From: Streptomyces sp. R41
GTDB taxonomy: Bacteria > Actinomycetota > Actinomycetes > Streptomycetales > Streptomycetaceae
Direction: 5' to 3'
Assembly: GCF_041053055.1 (NCBI RefSeq)
Contig: NZ_CP163443.1
Span: forward strand, 6,431,001 to 6,495,000
DNA length: 64,000 nucleotides
In this document: positions 56,270 to 64,000 of the stretch, one piece after another
Numbering within the stretch: position 1 is the first letter of the stretch
Layout of the letters: each line of letters opens with the position of its first letter
Made by a program: the position numbers and the translations under genes
The notes under the pieces: model-generated
Databases searched by the model: none
What the model was told of the DNA's origin: nothing
Seen by the model: the letters and a program-made list of their open reading frames with translations, nothing else

Positions 56270-58227
56270 TGGCTACCGCAACAGCGCCGCTGGGCCATAC
56301 CGGGCTGGCCGAGCGAGCCAGAACAGTCGTCCGCCACCGCGCCGCAGGCAAGCTGGCCCTGCTCGCCCTGGCGGCAGCCGTGATCGTGCCGATCCTCAAC
56401 GCCCGCTGGGCGAGCGGAACCTGGCCCCACGCCCTCACGGTCGACCTCACCGACCCCCTCGGCAAGGTCAGCACCTGGATCATCGACAACAGGGACAGCC
56501 ACCCCCTGTTCCTCTACTTCTTCGGCTACATCAGCAACGCCGTGGTCCTCTCCGTCCGCGCCGTCTACCTCGTCCTGCTCGCCGCGGGCTGGGCCGGCGT
56601 CACGGCAGTGGCGGCCCTTGTCGCCTGGCGAACGGCGGGCGTACGCCTGGCCCTCGGCACCGCCGCCGCGTTCCTCACCTGCGGCCTGCTCGGCATGTGG
56701 GTGCCCACCATGCAGACACTCGCGCTCATGGTGGTCGCCGTACTGGCGTCCGTCGCACTGGGCGCACTGCTCGGCCTCGCCGCGGGCCTCTCCGACCGCA
56801 CGTACCGCGCGCTGCGGCCCGTGCTGGACACCATGCAGGTGCTCCCGGCGTTCGCGTACCTCCTCCCCGTAGTCCTGGTCTTCGGCATCGGCGTCCCCGC
56901 GGCCGTACTCGCGACCGTCGTGTACGCCGCACCGCCCATGGCCCGCCTCACCGCGCTCGGCCTGCGCGGCGCGGACACCGGTGTGATGGAGGCTGTCGCC
57001 TCGCTCGGCGCCACGGCCCGCCAGCTGCTGCTCACCGCCCGCCTCCCGCTGGCCCGCAAGGAACTCCTCCTCGGCCTCAACCAGACGATCATGATGGCGC
57101 TGTCCATGGCCGTCATCGCCTCCGTGATCGGCGCGGGCGGCCTCGGCGACCGCGTCTACCAGGCGCTGGCCTCCGTCGACGTGGGCGCCGCGTTGGCGGC
57201 CGGAGTCCCGATCGTGCTGCTCGCGGTCGTCCTGGACCGGGTGACGGGAGCGGCGGGGGAGCGGCTCGGGGGCGACTCCCGGGGGAACCCGATGGCATGG
57301 GCGTACGCCCTCGGCGCGGCCGTCGTCGTCGCGGTCGCCGGACGCCTCGCGGGCCGCCTCGACTGGCCCGACCCCTGGATCGTGCACATCGCCGAGCCGG
57401 TGAACCGCGCCGTCGACTGGATGACCGACCACCTCTACTCCGGCGTTCCCTACATCGGCGGCACCGCCGACTGGGCGGGCCACTTCACGACCTGGATCCT
57501 CGACCCGCTCCGGGACGGCCTCCAGTGGCTGCCCTGGTGGTCGGTCCTCCTGATCGTCGCCGCCCTCGCCTGGCTGATCGGCACCTGGCGCACCGCGCTC
57601 ACCGCCGTCCTCGCGATGGCCGCGATCGGTGTGCTGGGCGTGTGGAAGCCGTCGCTGGACACGCTCTCGCAGGTGCTCGCGGCGGTCGCCGTGACCCTCG
57701 TGCTGGGCTTCGCGATCGGCATCGCTGCCGCGCGCAGTGAGCGTGTCGAGCGCCTGCTGCGCCCGGTCCTCGACGTCTTCCAGACCATGCCGCAGTTCGT
57801 GTATCTGATCCCGGTGGTGGCGCTGTTCGGCGTCGGCCGCGCGCCCGCCGTGGCCGCGGCGGTCGTCTACGCCCTGCCCGCCGTCGTCCGTATCACCACC
57901 CAGGGCCTGCGCGCCGTCGACCCGGCCGCACTCGAATCGGCCCGCTCGCTCGGCGCGACCAGCGGGCAGCAACTGCGCCAGGTCCAGCTCCCGCTGGCCC
58001 GCCCCGCACTGCTCCTCGCCGTCAACCAGGGCGTCGTACTCGTCCTCGCCGTCGTCATCATCGGCGGTCTCGTCGGCGGCGGCGCGCTCGGCTACGACGT
58101 CGTCTTCGGCCTCGCCCAGGGCGACCTGGCGACCGGCCTGGTCGGCGGCGCCGCGATCGTCTGCCTCGGCCTGATGCTCGACCGGGTGACCCAGCCCACC
58201 GAACGCCGCGCGAAGAAGGGAGCGTGA
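56269..58227 (+). CDS. fused double permease of the betaine transporter
   Basis: Protein of 652 residues with two homologous permease halves. Each has a BPD_transp_1 EAA loop: EAVASLGATARQLLLTARLP in half one and ESARSLGATSGQQLRQVQLP in half two, with paired TMQVLPAFAYLLPVVLVFGI and TMPQFVYLIPVVALFGVGRA segments. Most relatives (ProW/OpuAB) have one permease domain, so this single chain can form the complete transmembrane channel. Overlaps the ATPase stop by 3 bp; the binding protein follows immediately. Confidence 0.92.
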   Translation: MATATAPLGHTGLAERARTVVRHRAAGKLALLALAAAVIVPILNARWASGTWPHALTVDLTDPLGKVSTWIIDNRDSHPLFLYFFGYISNAVVLSVRAVYLVLLAAGWAGVTAVAALVAWRTAGVRLALGTAAAFLTCGLLGMWVPTMQTLALMVVAVLASVALGALLGLAAGLSDRTYRALRPVLDTMQVLPAFAYLLPVVLVFGIGVPAAVLATVVYAAPPMARLTALGLRGADTGVMEAVASLGATARQLLLTARLPLARKELLLGLNQTIMMALSMAVIASVIGAGGLGDRVYQALASVDVGAALAAGVPIVLLAVVLDRVTGAAGERLGGDSRGNPMAWAYALGAAVVVAVAGRLAGRLDWPDPWIVHIAEPVNRAVDWMTDHLYSGVPYIGGTADWAGHFTTWILDPLRDGLQWLPWWSVLLIVAALAWLIGTWRTALTAVLAMAAIGVLGVWKPSLDTLSQVLAAVAVTLVLGFAIGIAAARSERVERLLRPVLDVFQTMPQFVYLIPVVALFGVGRAPAVAAAVVYALPAVVRITTQGLRAVDPAALESARSLGATSGQQLRQVQLPLARPALLLAVNQGVVLVLAVVIIGGLVGGGALGYDVVFGLAQGDLATGLVGGAAIVCLGLMLDRVTQPTERRAKKGA

Positions 58228-58228
58228 C

Positions 58229-59188
58229 ATGCGACTGCGTACGACTTATGTGGTGGCCGGTGCCTCGGCCCTGTTGCTGCTGACCGGCTGCGGCGCCGCC
58301 GACATGACCAAGCAGGCCTCGCCCTTCGCGAACGCCCAGGGCGCCAAGACCGTGACCCTGTCCGTTCAGTCGTGGGTCGGCGCCCAGTCCAACGAGGCCG
58401 TGGCCCAGTACCTCCTGGAACACGAGCTCGGCTACCGCGTCGACACCGTCCAGGTCGACGAGGTCCCCGCCTGGGACGCCCTCAGCCAGGGCCGCGTCGA
58501 CGCGATCCTGGAGGACTGGGGCCATCCCGACCAGGAGAAGCGCTACGTCGAGGACAAGAAGACGATCGCGCGCGGCGGCGACCTGGGCGTCACCGGTCAC
58601 ATCGGCTGGTACGTCCCCACGTACTTCGCCCAGCAGCACCCCGACGTGACCGACTGGAAGAACCTCAACAAGTACGCCGACCAGCTCCGCACGGCCGAGA
58701 GCGGCGGCAAGGGCCAGCTCCTGGACGGCTCCCCGTCCTACGTCACCAACGACAAGGCCCTGGTCAACAACCTGAAGCTGAACTACCAGGTGGTGTTCGC
58801 CGGTTCGGAGGCCGCGCAGATCACCCAGATCAAGCAGTTCGCCAAGGAGAAGAAGCCCTTCCTCACCTACTGGTACTCCCCGCAGTGGCTCTTCAAGAAG
58901 GTCCCCATGACCGAGGTGAAGCTCCCCGCCTACAAGGAAGGCTGTGACACCGACCCCAAGAAGGTCGCCTGCGCGTACCCCCACACCCCGCTCCAGAAGT
59001 ACCTCAACGCGGACTTCGCCAAATCCGGCGGCAAGGCGGCCCAGTTCCTGAAGAACTTCAAGTGGACGACCGAGGACCAGAACGAGGTCTCCCTGATGAT
59101 CGCCAACGAGAAGCTGTCGCCTCAGGAGGCGGCGAAGAAGTGGGTCGAGTCCCACGAGTCGACATGGAAGACATGGATTCCCTCGTAG
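58229..59188 (+). CDS. glycine betaine-binding lipoprotein (OpuAC/ProX-like)
   Basis: Lipoprotein of 319 residues with lipobox LLTGCG. The mature part has the quaternary-amine binding-protein pattern: VQSWVGAQSNEAVAQYLLEH, QGRVDAILEDWGHP, and Trp-rich stretches (GHIGWYVPTYF, FLTYWYSPQWLF) whose Trp residues form the aromatic cage for trimethylammonium groups. Last gene of betB-betA-ABC operon; together they import and synthesise glycine betaine against osmotic stress. Confidence 0.93.
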   Translation: MRLRTTYVVAGASALLLLTGCGAADMTKQASPFANAQGAKTVTLSVQSWVGAQSNEAVAQYLLEHELGYRVDTVQVDEVPAWDALSQGRVDAILEDWGHPDQEKRYVEDKKTIARGGDLGVTGHIGWYVPTYFAQQHPDVTDWKNLNKYADQLRTAESGGKGQLLDGSPSYVTNDKALVNNLKLNYQVVFAGSEAAQITQIKQFAKEKKPFLTYWYSPQWLFKKVPMTEVKLPAYKEGCDTDPKKVACAYPHTPLQKYLNADFAKSGGKAAQFLKNFKWTTEDQNEVSLMIANEKLSPQEAAKKWVESHESTWKTWIPS

Positions 59189-59283
59189 CTGTGGGCGTGC
59201 GTGCCGCCAGGGGCGGCTCCCGCCCCACAGAGAGCGGCACCTCGTAGGCGTCGAGTTGCGCATTCCTCCGCCCCAGCCCCCAC

Positions 59284-59312
59284 GCCGGGCGCCTCAAGAA
59301 GAGGCGCCCGGC
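59284..59312. terminator. terminator shared by the betaine operon and the convergent gene
   Basis: GCCGGGCGCCTC (59284-59295) pairs exactly with GAGGCGCCCGGC (59301-59312), loop AAGAA. The right half lies in the last codons of the convergent gene. Confidence 0.85.
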
Positions 59313-60046
59313 AGGCCTTGTCGCAGGCCGGCCACGATGCCCCGCAACGCTTCTGCCGCCCGCCGCTGCAACCCCGGCCCAAAGGTCACGCGGGTGGCCC
59401 CGAGCTCCCCCAGCTCGGACACCGAGGGCCCATCAAGCCGGGCGAACACGTTCACCGGCCCCTGAATCCCCGCCCGCACCAGCGGAAGCGCGTCGAGCGG
59501 CGCCCCGATCGGATACACGCAGTCGGCCCCGGCAGCCACGTACAACGCGGCCCGCTCGATCGCCCGCTCCGGATCCGAGTCCCCGTGCACGAAGACATCC
59601 ACGCGAGCGTTGACGAAGAGCTCTGCACCCGCAGCCCCCCGCACCTCGGCGAGCCAGTCGGCATGCCGCGCCGCGTCCTTGAGAACACCCCCGGCGGAGT
59701 CCTCAAGATTGCAGCCGACCGCACCCGCTTCCAGCAGCCGCTCCACCAACTCCTTGGGCGCGAGCCCGTACCCGCCCTCGACATCCGCGGACACGGGCAC
59801 GTCGACGGACCGTACGATCCGCGCGACCGCCGCGAACATCTCGTCGGCGGGCGTGGCCCCGTCCTCGTACCCGAGCGACGCGGCGACCCCCGCGCTGGGC
59901 GTGGCGAGCGCCGGGAACCCGGCATCCGCGAACACCCGCGCGCTCGCGGCGTCCCAGGGTCCGGGCAGGACGAGCGGCTCACCCGGGAGACGGCTCTGGT
60001 GCAGCGCGCGGAACGTCTCGACCTTGCTCACGACCTCGCTCACCAT
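59294..60046 (-). CDS. isocitrate lyase/PEP mutase-family protein
   Basis: Protein of 250 residues, a TIM-barrel enzyme. Motifs: PGPWDAASARVFADAGFPAL, VPVSADVEGGYG with the metal-binding Asp-Glu, GAVGCNLEDSAGG, and NARVDVFVHGD. Members cleave or rearrange oxaloacetate/2-methylisocitrate/phosphonopyruvate-like substrates; the missing KKCGH loop argues against true isocitrate lyase. ATG 60046 overlaps the stop of the short AhpD-like gene, so the three genes 60830-59294 are one translationally coupled operon. Confidence 0.87.
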   Translation of the reverse strand: MVSEVVSKVETFRALHQSRLPGEPLVLPGPWDAASARVFADAGFPALATPSAGVAASLGYEDGATPADEMFAAVARIVRSVDVPVSADVEGGYGLAPKELVERLLEAGAVGCNLEDSAGGVLKDAARHADWLAEVRGAAGAELFVNARVDVFVHGDSDPERAIERAALYVAAGADCVYPIGAPLDALPLVRAGIQGPVNVFARLDGPSVSELGELGATRVTFGPGLQRRAAEALRGIVAGLRQGLPGASS

Positions 60047-60285
60047 TCCGTGCTCCCCGTTGGGAGCCGGAGCCGGTCCTCGTCGGCCCCCTGCTCGCGG
60101 GCGGGCTTCAAAGGCGTGTCGAGGCAGAACGCGCCTTGGTTGAGCTGCGAGGCGCGGGTCATGACCAGCTCGGCGAGGGCAGGGTCCCCGAGCCCCTTCT
60201 TCGCGGCGGCGCCGAGCGCCCGCATCGCGGTACGGATGCCGGCGCCGAGGCGGGTCGTGCGCGGCGCCGCGAGGGCGGCCGTCAC
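60040..60285 (-). CDS. truncated AhpD-like protein lacking the active Cys pair
   Basis: Small protein of 81 residues. LVMTRASQLNQGAFCLDTPL corresponds to LVKIRTSQLNHCAFCLDMHT of the upstream full AhpD-like protein, so it covers only the central region and the CxxC is reduced to GxxC. The 5' end overlaps the AhpD stop (GTGA) and the 3' end overlaps the next start (ATGGTGA). It may be a decaying duplicate kept by coupling, or a separate small protein. Confidence 0.6.
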   Translation of the reverse strand: MTAALAAPRTTRLGAGIRTAMRALGAAAKKGLGDPALAELVMTRASQLNQGAFCLDTPLKPAREQGADEDRLRLPTGSTEW

Positions 60286-60830
60286 TTGTACTGCCCCGCC
60301 TGATAGTGCCCGGGAACGAGACGGCAGGTCACGCCGAACCGGTTCCACGCGTTGATCACCGTGATCGCGGCGATCAGCTGGGCCAGCTCGGCCTCCTCGA
60401 AGTGCGCGGCGGCGTGTTCGTACACCTCGTCCGGCACGAAGCCGTCCGTCAGGACCGTGACCGCCTCGGTCAGTTCGATCGCCGCGAGCTCCTTCTCCGT
60501 GTAGAAGTGCTTCGACTCCTCCCACGCGCCCAGCTGCACGATCCGCTCGACGCTCTCGCCCGCCGCGAGCGCGTCCTTGGTGTGCATGTCCAGGCAGAAC
60601 GCGCAGTGGTTGAGCTGTGAGGTGCGGATCTTCACCAGTTCCAGGAGCACGGGGTCCACACCCCGCCGGGCCGCCGCGTCGAGCCTGATCATGGCCTTGT
60701 AGACGTCGGGGGCGAGCTCGGCCCAGCGCAGACGGGGGCTGTGCTCGGGGGCGTACCGCACGGTCGCGTCGGTCTTCTCGATCGTCTCGGGCTTCGTGCT
60801 CTTCGTGATCTCGTCCGTGTGGGTCGTCAT
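60282..60830 (-). CDS. AhpD-like carboxymuconolactone decarboxylase-family protein
   Basis: Protein of 182 residues. The alkylhydroperoxidase signature is HCAFCLDMHTKDALAAGESV with the redox CxxC and His; LAAIELTEAVTVLTDG and FEEAELAQLIAAITVINAWN are the conserved helices. Such proteins reduce peroxides with NADH or act on carboxymuconolactone; the CxxC supports antioxidant activity. Divergent from a MocR regulator with 47 bp between starts, which suggests control by it. Confidence 0.9.
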   Translation of the reverse strand: MTTHTDEITKSTKPETIEKTDATVRYAPEHSPRLRWAELAPDVYKAMIRLDAAARRGVDPVLLELVKIRTSQLNHCAFCLDMHTKDALAAGESVERIVQLGAWEESKHFYTEKELAAIELTEAVTVLTDGFVPDEVYEHAAAHFEEAELAQLIAAITVINAWNRFGVTCRLVPGHYQAGQYK

Positions 60831-60877
60831 GTGATCGACCCTAGGAGCGGAGTAGCCCAGGGGTATGGTCCATTTCT

Positions 60878-62296
60878 ATGGTGAAAACATGGGCCACTTT
60901 GGGGGTCGACGGGGTCGACGGGGTCGAAGGGGTGGATCTCCATGTCGAGCTGCCCGGATCCGGTGTCCGCAAAGGCCTGACGGACGCGCTCCGCGAGGCG
61001 GTCCGCAGTGGCCGTCTGGCTCCCGGAACCCGCCTCCCGTCCTCCCGCTCGCTGGCCGCCGATCTCGGCATCGCGCGCAACACGGTCGCCGACGCGTACG
61101 CCGATCTCGTCGCGGAGGGCTGGCTCACCGCACGCCAGGGCTCGGGCACGAGGGTGGCCGAGCGGACGGTCGTGCGGCCGGCGCCGGAGTCGGCGCCGCC
61201 CAGACGAGAGCAGGGGCGCCCCACCTACGACCTGGTCCCCGGCAGCCCCGACCTCGCCTCCTTCCCGCGCACCGCATGGCTCAAGGCGGCCCGCCGCGCG
61301 CTGACCGCCGCGCCGCACGACGCTCTCGGCTACGGCGATCCGCGCGGCCGCCCCGAACTGCGCACCGCCCTCGCGGGTTACCTCTCCCGTGCCCGGGGCG
61401 TACGGGCCGACCCGGAGCGCATCGTGATCTGTTCCGGTTTCTCGGACGGCGTGACGCTGCTCGGCGCGGTGCTGCGGCAGCGGGGCCTGCGCTCCCTCGC
61501 CGTGGAGTCGTACGGCCTGGACGTCCACTGGAACCTGCTGCGCCGCTCGGGCCTGCGCACGACGCCGCTCCCCTTCGACGAACTGGGCACGCGGACAGGG
61601 GACTTGTCGGGCGTGCGGACCGTCCTCCTCACCCCCGCCCATCAGTTCCCCATGGGCGTGCCGCTCCATCCGGACCGCCGGGCCGCGGTGGTGGACTGGG
61701 CCCGTCGCACCGGTGGGCTGATCCTGGAGGACGACTACGACGGCGAGTTCCGCTACGACCGCCAGCCGGTCGGCGCGCTGCAGGGCCTCGACCCCGACCG
61801 CGTGGTCTACCTGGGCACCGCCAGCAAGTCGCTGGCCCCCGCGCTGCGTCTGGGCTGGCTCGTGCTGCCCCCGTCACTCGCGGACGAGGTCATCTCGCTG
61901 AAGGGCGGCGGAGGCTGGTCCACCGGCGCCCTGGACCAGCTGACCCTCGCCGAATTCATCACCTCCGGCGCGTACGACCGGCATGTCCGCGCCGCCCGGC
62001 TCCGCTACCGGCGCCGCCGGGACGCCCTTGTCGCCGCCCTCGCGACCCGGGCCCCCGCCGTCCACGCCACCGGCATCGCCGCCGGCCTCCACGCCGTGCT
62101 CCAACTCCCCCCGGGCACCGAGCAGTCGGTGGTCCAAGCCGCCGCCTGGCAGGGCCTCGCCGTCCACGGCCTCTCGCGCTACCGCCATCCCGACGCGGCC
62201 CCCGACCCCCTCGACGCACTGGTCGTGGGTTACGGCACACCACCGGACCACGCGTGGTCGGGCGCGCTGGACGCGCTGTGCCGGGCGCTGCCCTGA
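60878..62296 (+). CDS. MocR-type GntR-aminotransferase regulator (second)
   Basis: Protein of 472 residues. Short repeat GVDGVDGVEGVD at the start, then a GntR winged helix (LREAVRSGRLAPGTRLPSSR ... GIARNTVADAYADL) and an aminotransferase-like PLP domain with LEDDYDGEFRYDR and the Schiff-base Lys in TASKSLAPALRLGW. MocR proteins bind direct repeats in divergent spacers; here ATGGTCC and ATGGGCC flank the short spacer to the AhpD operon, a candidate target. Confidence 0.92.
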   Translation: MVKTWATLGVDGVDGVEGVDLHVELPGSGVRKGLTDALREAVRSGRLAPGTRLPSSRSLAADLGIARNTVADAYADLVAEGWLTARQGSGTRVAERTVVRPAPESAPPRREQGRPTYDLVPGSPDLASFPRTAWLKAARRALTAAPHDALGYGDPRGRPELRTALAGYLSRARGVRADPERIVICSGFSDGVTLLGAVLRQRGLRSLAVESYGLDVHWNLLRRSGLRTTPLPFDELGTRTGDLSGVRTVLLTPAHQFPMGVPLHPDRRAAVVDWARRTGGLILEDDYDGEFRYDRQPVGALQGLDPDRVVYLGTASKSLAPALRLGWLVLPPSLADEVISLKGGGGWSTGALDQLTLAEFITSGAYDRHVRAARLRYRRRRDALVAALATRAPAVHATGIAAGLHAVLQLPPGTEQSVVQAAAWQGLAVHGLSRYRHPDAAPDPLDALVVGYGTPPDHAWSGALDALCRALP

Positions 62297-62319
62297 GGGT
62301 TCCTGTGAGGTGGGACGGT

Positions 62320-62457
62320 TTTCGCCCCCTCCGCCCCTGCCCGTCCCGTACCTGGGGGCTGCGCCCCCAGACCCCCGCTCAAAAGATTGCGCAGTTCCCA
62401 CTCACCCGCAGCCGAAAGGCTGGTCGGGACGGGCAGGGGCGGAGGGGGCGAAAAGCC
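62320..62457. repeat. modular intergenic palindromic repeat, copy D
   Basis: Between convergent genes. TTTTCGCCCCCTCCGCCCCT at one end pairs with AGGGGCGGAGGGGGCGAAAA at the other; the inside has CTGGGGGCTGCGCCCCCAG as an internal hairpin and GCAGTTCCCACTCACCCGCA. A strong cruciform-like terminator for both genes. Confidence 0.85.
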
Positions 62458-63294
62458 CTACGCCTCCTCACCCGGCGCCTCGCCGAACCGCGCCAGCGCC
62501 AACGCCCCCACCACAGCCACCGCAAACCCGAGAACCGCCAACCACGCCAGCCCCTCCCGCGTACGGTCCCCCAGCCACACCACCCCCACCACCGCGGGCC
62601 CGATGGTCTCCCCGATGACCAGCCCGGCGGTGGCCGTCGTCACCGAGCCCCGCTGCAAGGCCGAGGTGAGCAGCAGAAACGCCGCCCCTCCACCAAGAAG
62701 CAGCGCATACGTCGCCGGATTGCTCAGCAACGCCCCCGGATCGAGGTCGTCGATGAGCCGCACCGCCACCTCGACCACCCCGAACCCGAACCCGGCGCCC
62801 AGCCCGAGGGCGAGCGGCCGTCCCCGCTCGGGCAACCGCCCGCCCGCGAGGCTCAACAGCAGCACGGCGACGGCCGTGCCCAACATCGCGTACTTCAACG
62901 CCGTGGACCCCGCCACCTCACCCTCCGTCCCGGACGCCAGCCCCAGCATCGCGAGCCCCGCGCACACGACCCCCACCGCGCCCCACTCGACCCGGCTCAA
63001 CCGCACCCGCAGCAGCCACGAGGCCACCACCGCCGTCACGGCGAGACTCGCGGCGAGCGCCGCCCCGACCGCGTAGATCGGAATCGACCGCAGCGCGGCG
63101 ATCTGCAGCAGGAACCCGACCCCGTCGAGCGCGAGCCCCGCCAGATACCGCCACTGCCGCAGTGCCCGCAGCAGCAGCGCCGTGTCGCCGCCCGGTCCGC
63201 TGTCGGCCGCCGCGCGCGCTGCCATCGCCTGCAACACCGTCGCCGTACCGAAGCAGACCGACGCACCAAGGGCGCACATCATTCCAAAGAGCAC
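62458..63294 (-). CDS. EamA/DMT-like membrane transporter
   Basis: About 278 residues from GTG 63294 (ATG 63282 or 63279 possible); upstream frame to 63435 is not protein-like. Nine to ten helices in the drug/metabolite-transporter layout with the two internal repeats: ALGASVCFGTATVLQAMAAR / YALLLGGGAAFLLLTSALQR, and TTATAGLVIGETIGPAVVGV near the end. A Glu-rich loop and GLALDGVGFLLQIAALRSIP are typical. Substrate unknown. Stop codon touches the palindromic repeat. Confidence 0.85.
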   Translation of the reverse strand: MLFGMMCALGASVCFGTATVLQAMAARAAADSGPGGDTALLLRALRQWRYLAGLALDGVGFLLQIAALRSIPIYAVGAALAASLAVTAVVASWLLRVRLSRVEWGAVGVVCAGLAMLGLASGTEGEVAGSTALKYAMLGTAVAVLLLSLAGGRLPERGRPLALGLGAGFGFGVVEVAVRLIDDLDPGALLSNPATYALLLGGGAAFLLLTSALQRGSVTTATAGLVIGETIGPAVVGVVWLGDRTREGLAWLAVLGFAVAVVGALALARFGEAPGEEA

Positions 63295-63467
63295 GAAGTG
63301 ACTGTAGGGGACGGTGAATCGCGGGGGGCCACTGCGTGCTCCCCGTAAGTGATCTCTAATCTGATCACCTTCAGCAAGCGAATGAACTGAACAGAACAAG
63401 CGCCCCGCTCCGAAACAGCGGCGAACACGCACCACTCAGAAGCCATGGCGACAACGGGGGAACGGAC

Positions 63468-63818
63468 ATGGCAGACACTCGACGCCAACTGCGCTCGGGC
63501 GCGGTCGTGCTGGGCGGTATGGGACTTCTCGCGGCGGCGCTCACCGCCTGCTCCTCGGACCCCGACAAGCGCTGCGTCGACCGCGACAGCTACAACCTCA
63601 CCAAGGGGTACAAGGTCGTCGCCGACAAGAACTGCAAGTCCACCAAGACGTCGGTCAACGGCTCCTGGTACTACGGCGGCAAGAAGAAGAGCGGCTGGGT
63701 CGACGGCGGCTCCTTCGCCAAGCCCCGCAAGGGGTCCGGCAGTTCGAGCGGCGGCGGCCACGGCAGCAGCGTCGACCGCGGCGGCTTCGGCAGCGGCAAG
63801 GGCAGCTCCGGCGGCTGA
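63468..63818 (+). CDS. small lipoprotein
   Basis: Protein of 116 residues with lipobox LLAAALTACSS. The mature part has two Cys (RCVDRDSYN, KNCKSTKTS), Lys-rich and Gly/Ser-rich segments (GSGSSSGGGHGSSVDRGG). A tethered basic linker protein at the cell surface is likely. CGGGGG precedes ATG 63468. In other Streptomyces such a gene commonly precedes a glutathionylspermidine-synthase-like gene, as here. Confidence 0.85.
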   Translation: MADTRRQLRSGAVVLGGMGLLAAALTACSSDPDKRCVDRDSYNLTKGYKVVADKNCKSTKTSVNGSWYYGGKKKSGWVDGGSFAKPRKGSGSSSGGGHGSSVDRGGFGSGKGSSGG

Positions 63819-63876
63819 GCGCGTACGACGCCTTCGTACCCGTACGCGCTCAAGGACCCGATCGGACCCGTACGTC

Positions 63877-64000
63877 ATGGAACGCCGCACCGTCGCGCCC
63901 CGCCCCGGCTGGCAGCAGACCGTCGAGGAGCAGGGCCTCATCTACCCGCTCACCCTCCCCCAGTCTCGGCTTCGCGCGACCGGGGGGACCCCCATCCCCG
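63877..64000 (+). CDS. glutathionylspermidine synthase-like protein (5' end only)
   Basis: First 41 codons, open to the window edge. MERRTVAPRPGWQQTVEEQG is the start of the actinobacterial glutathionylspermidine-synthase-like ATP-grasp family. From about 63945 the reading frame runs through CTCCCCCAGTCTCGGCTTCG and GACCGGGGGGACCCCCATC, a sequence I know as a dispersed Streptomyces repeat, giving LPQSRLRATGGTPI in place of the usual residues after YPLT. So the gene either carries an in-frame insertion or is disrupted; the rest is outside. Confidence 0.65.
   Translation, partial: MERRTVAPRPGWQQTVEEQGLIYPLTLPQSRLRATGGTPIP
63945..63998. repeat. dispersed Streptomyces GC-rich repeat inside the last gene
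   Basis: CTCCCCCAGTCTCGGCTTCG...GACCGGGGGGACCCCCAT is a short element that I recognise from many Streptomyces proteins as LPQSRLR(S/A)TGGTPI. It begins after the TACCCGCTCACC codons of the last gene and runs to the window end. Confidence 0.6.

Noticed and set aside
59189..59293. Possible extra small gene after the betaine-binding protein
   Set aside because: The open stretches are short, lack ribosome sites and end in the shared terminator.
60841..61669. Minus-strand frame overlapping the MocR gene
   Set aside because: Antisense to the intact aminotransferase-like domain.

Overview
The window is chromosomal DNA from a Streptomyces or a very close relative. The evidence is high GC content, G/C-ending codons, frequent GTG and occasional TTG starts, ATGA/GTGA gene overlaps, and families typical of the genus (DUF5691, DUF3017, DUF2690, ScyD-like, PspC-type sensor kinase, isobutyryl-CoA mutase small subunit). 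From memory the order pcrA - M23 peptidase - lipase - icmB - MoxR locus - sucCD - purNH - folD - mdh - betaine genes is that of the conserved core of Streptomyces chromosomes. I saw no transposase, integrase, CRISPR, rRNA or tRNA.

Layout. 1-8.8 kb: a PspC-family membrane protein facing a PspC-type histidine kinase/LuxR regulator pair, a methyltransferase divergent from a MocR regulator, an NlpC/P60 endopeptidase, and two membrane proteins. 8.8-17 kb: a second NlpC/P60 endopeptidase preceded by a ydaO-type (cyclic-di-AMP) riboswitch, a secreted ScyD-like protein, the helicase PcrA, an M23 endopeptidase with a long disordered cytoplasmic region, and a lipase. 17-26.3 kb: icmB and then a divergent five-gene locus, DUF5691 and SWIM zinc-finger genes one way, MoxR ATPase, DUF5682 and VWA genes the other. 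26.4-31.6 kb: two secreted low-complexity proteins and sucCD. 31.7-43.5 kb: an HTH/sigma-like membrane protein, a DUF6350 membrane protein, purNH, a Ser/Thr kinase fused to a lytic-transglycosylase-like domain with an FHA partner, folD and DUF3017. 43.9-50.8 kb: two paralogous HTH membrane proteins (one frameshifted), mdh, a small three-gene operon and a MarR-GNAT fusion. 51.9-59.2 kb: a complete choline-to-glycine-betaine oxidation and uptake operon. 59.3-64 kb: a PEP-mutase-like/AhpD operon, another MocR regulator, an EamA-like transporter, a small lipoprotein and the start of a glutathionylspermidine-synthase-like gene.

The most interesting part is the MoxR/SWIM/VWA/DUF5682/DUF5691 locus. 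Its two arms diverge from a 135-bp region holding a 12-bp perfect inverted repeat. Each half is a TTGTCAGTG box, the upstream half of the RecA-independent DNA-damage promoter recognised with PafBC in actinobacteria. The SWIM-side copy matches the whole promoter consensus and would make a leaderless mRNA. The same promoter form sits in front of pcrA. I infer that this uncharacterised ATPase/VWA system is part of the mitomycin-type DNA-damage response.

A second theme is intergenic DNA. At least six spacers carry degenerate short tandem repeats (about 22-30 bp units), one of them an array of about a dozen hairpins with compensatory changes, and four spacers carry copies of one modular palindromic repeat.
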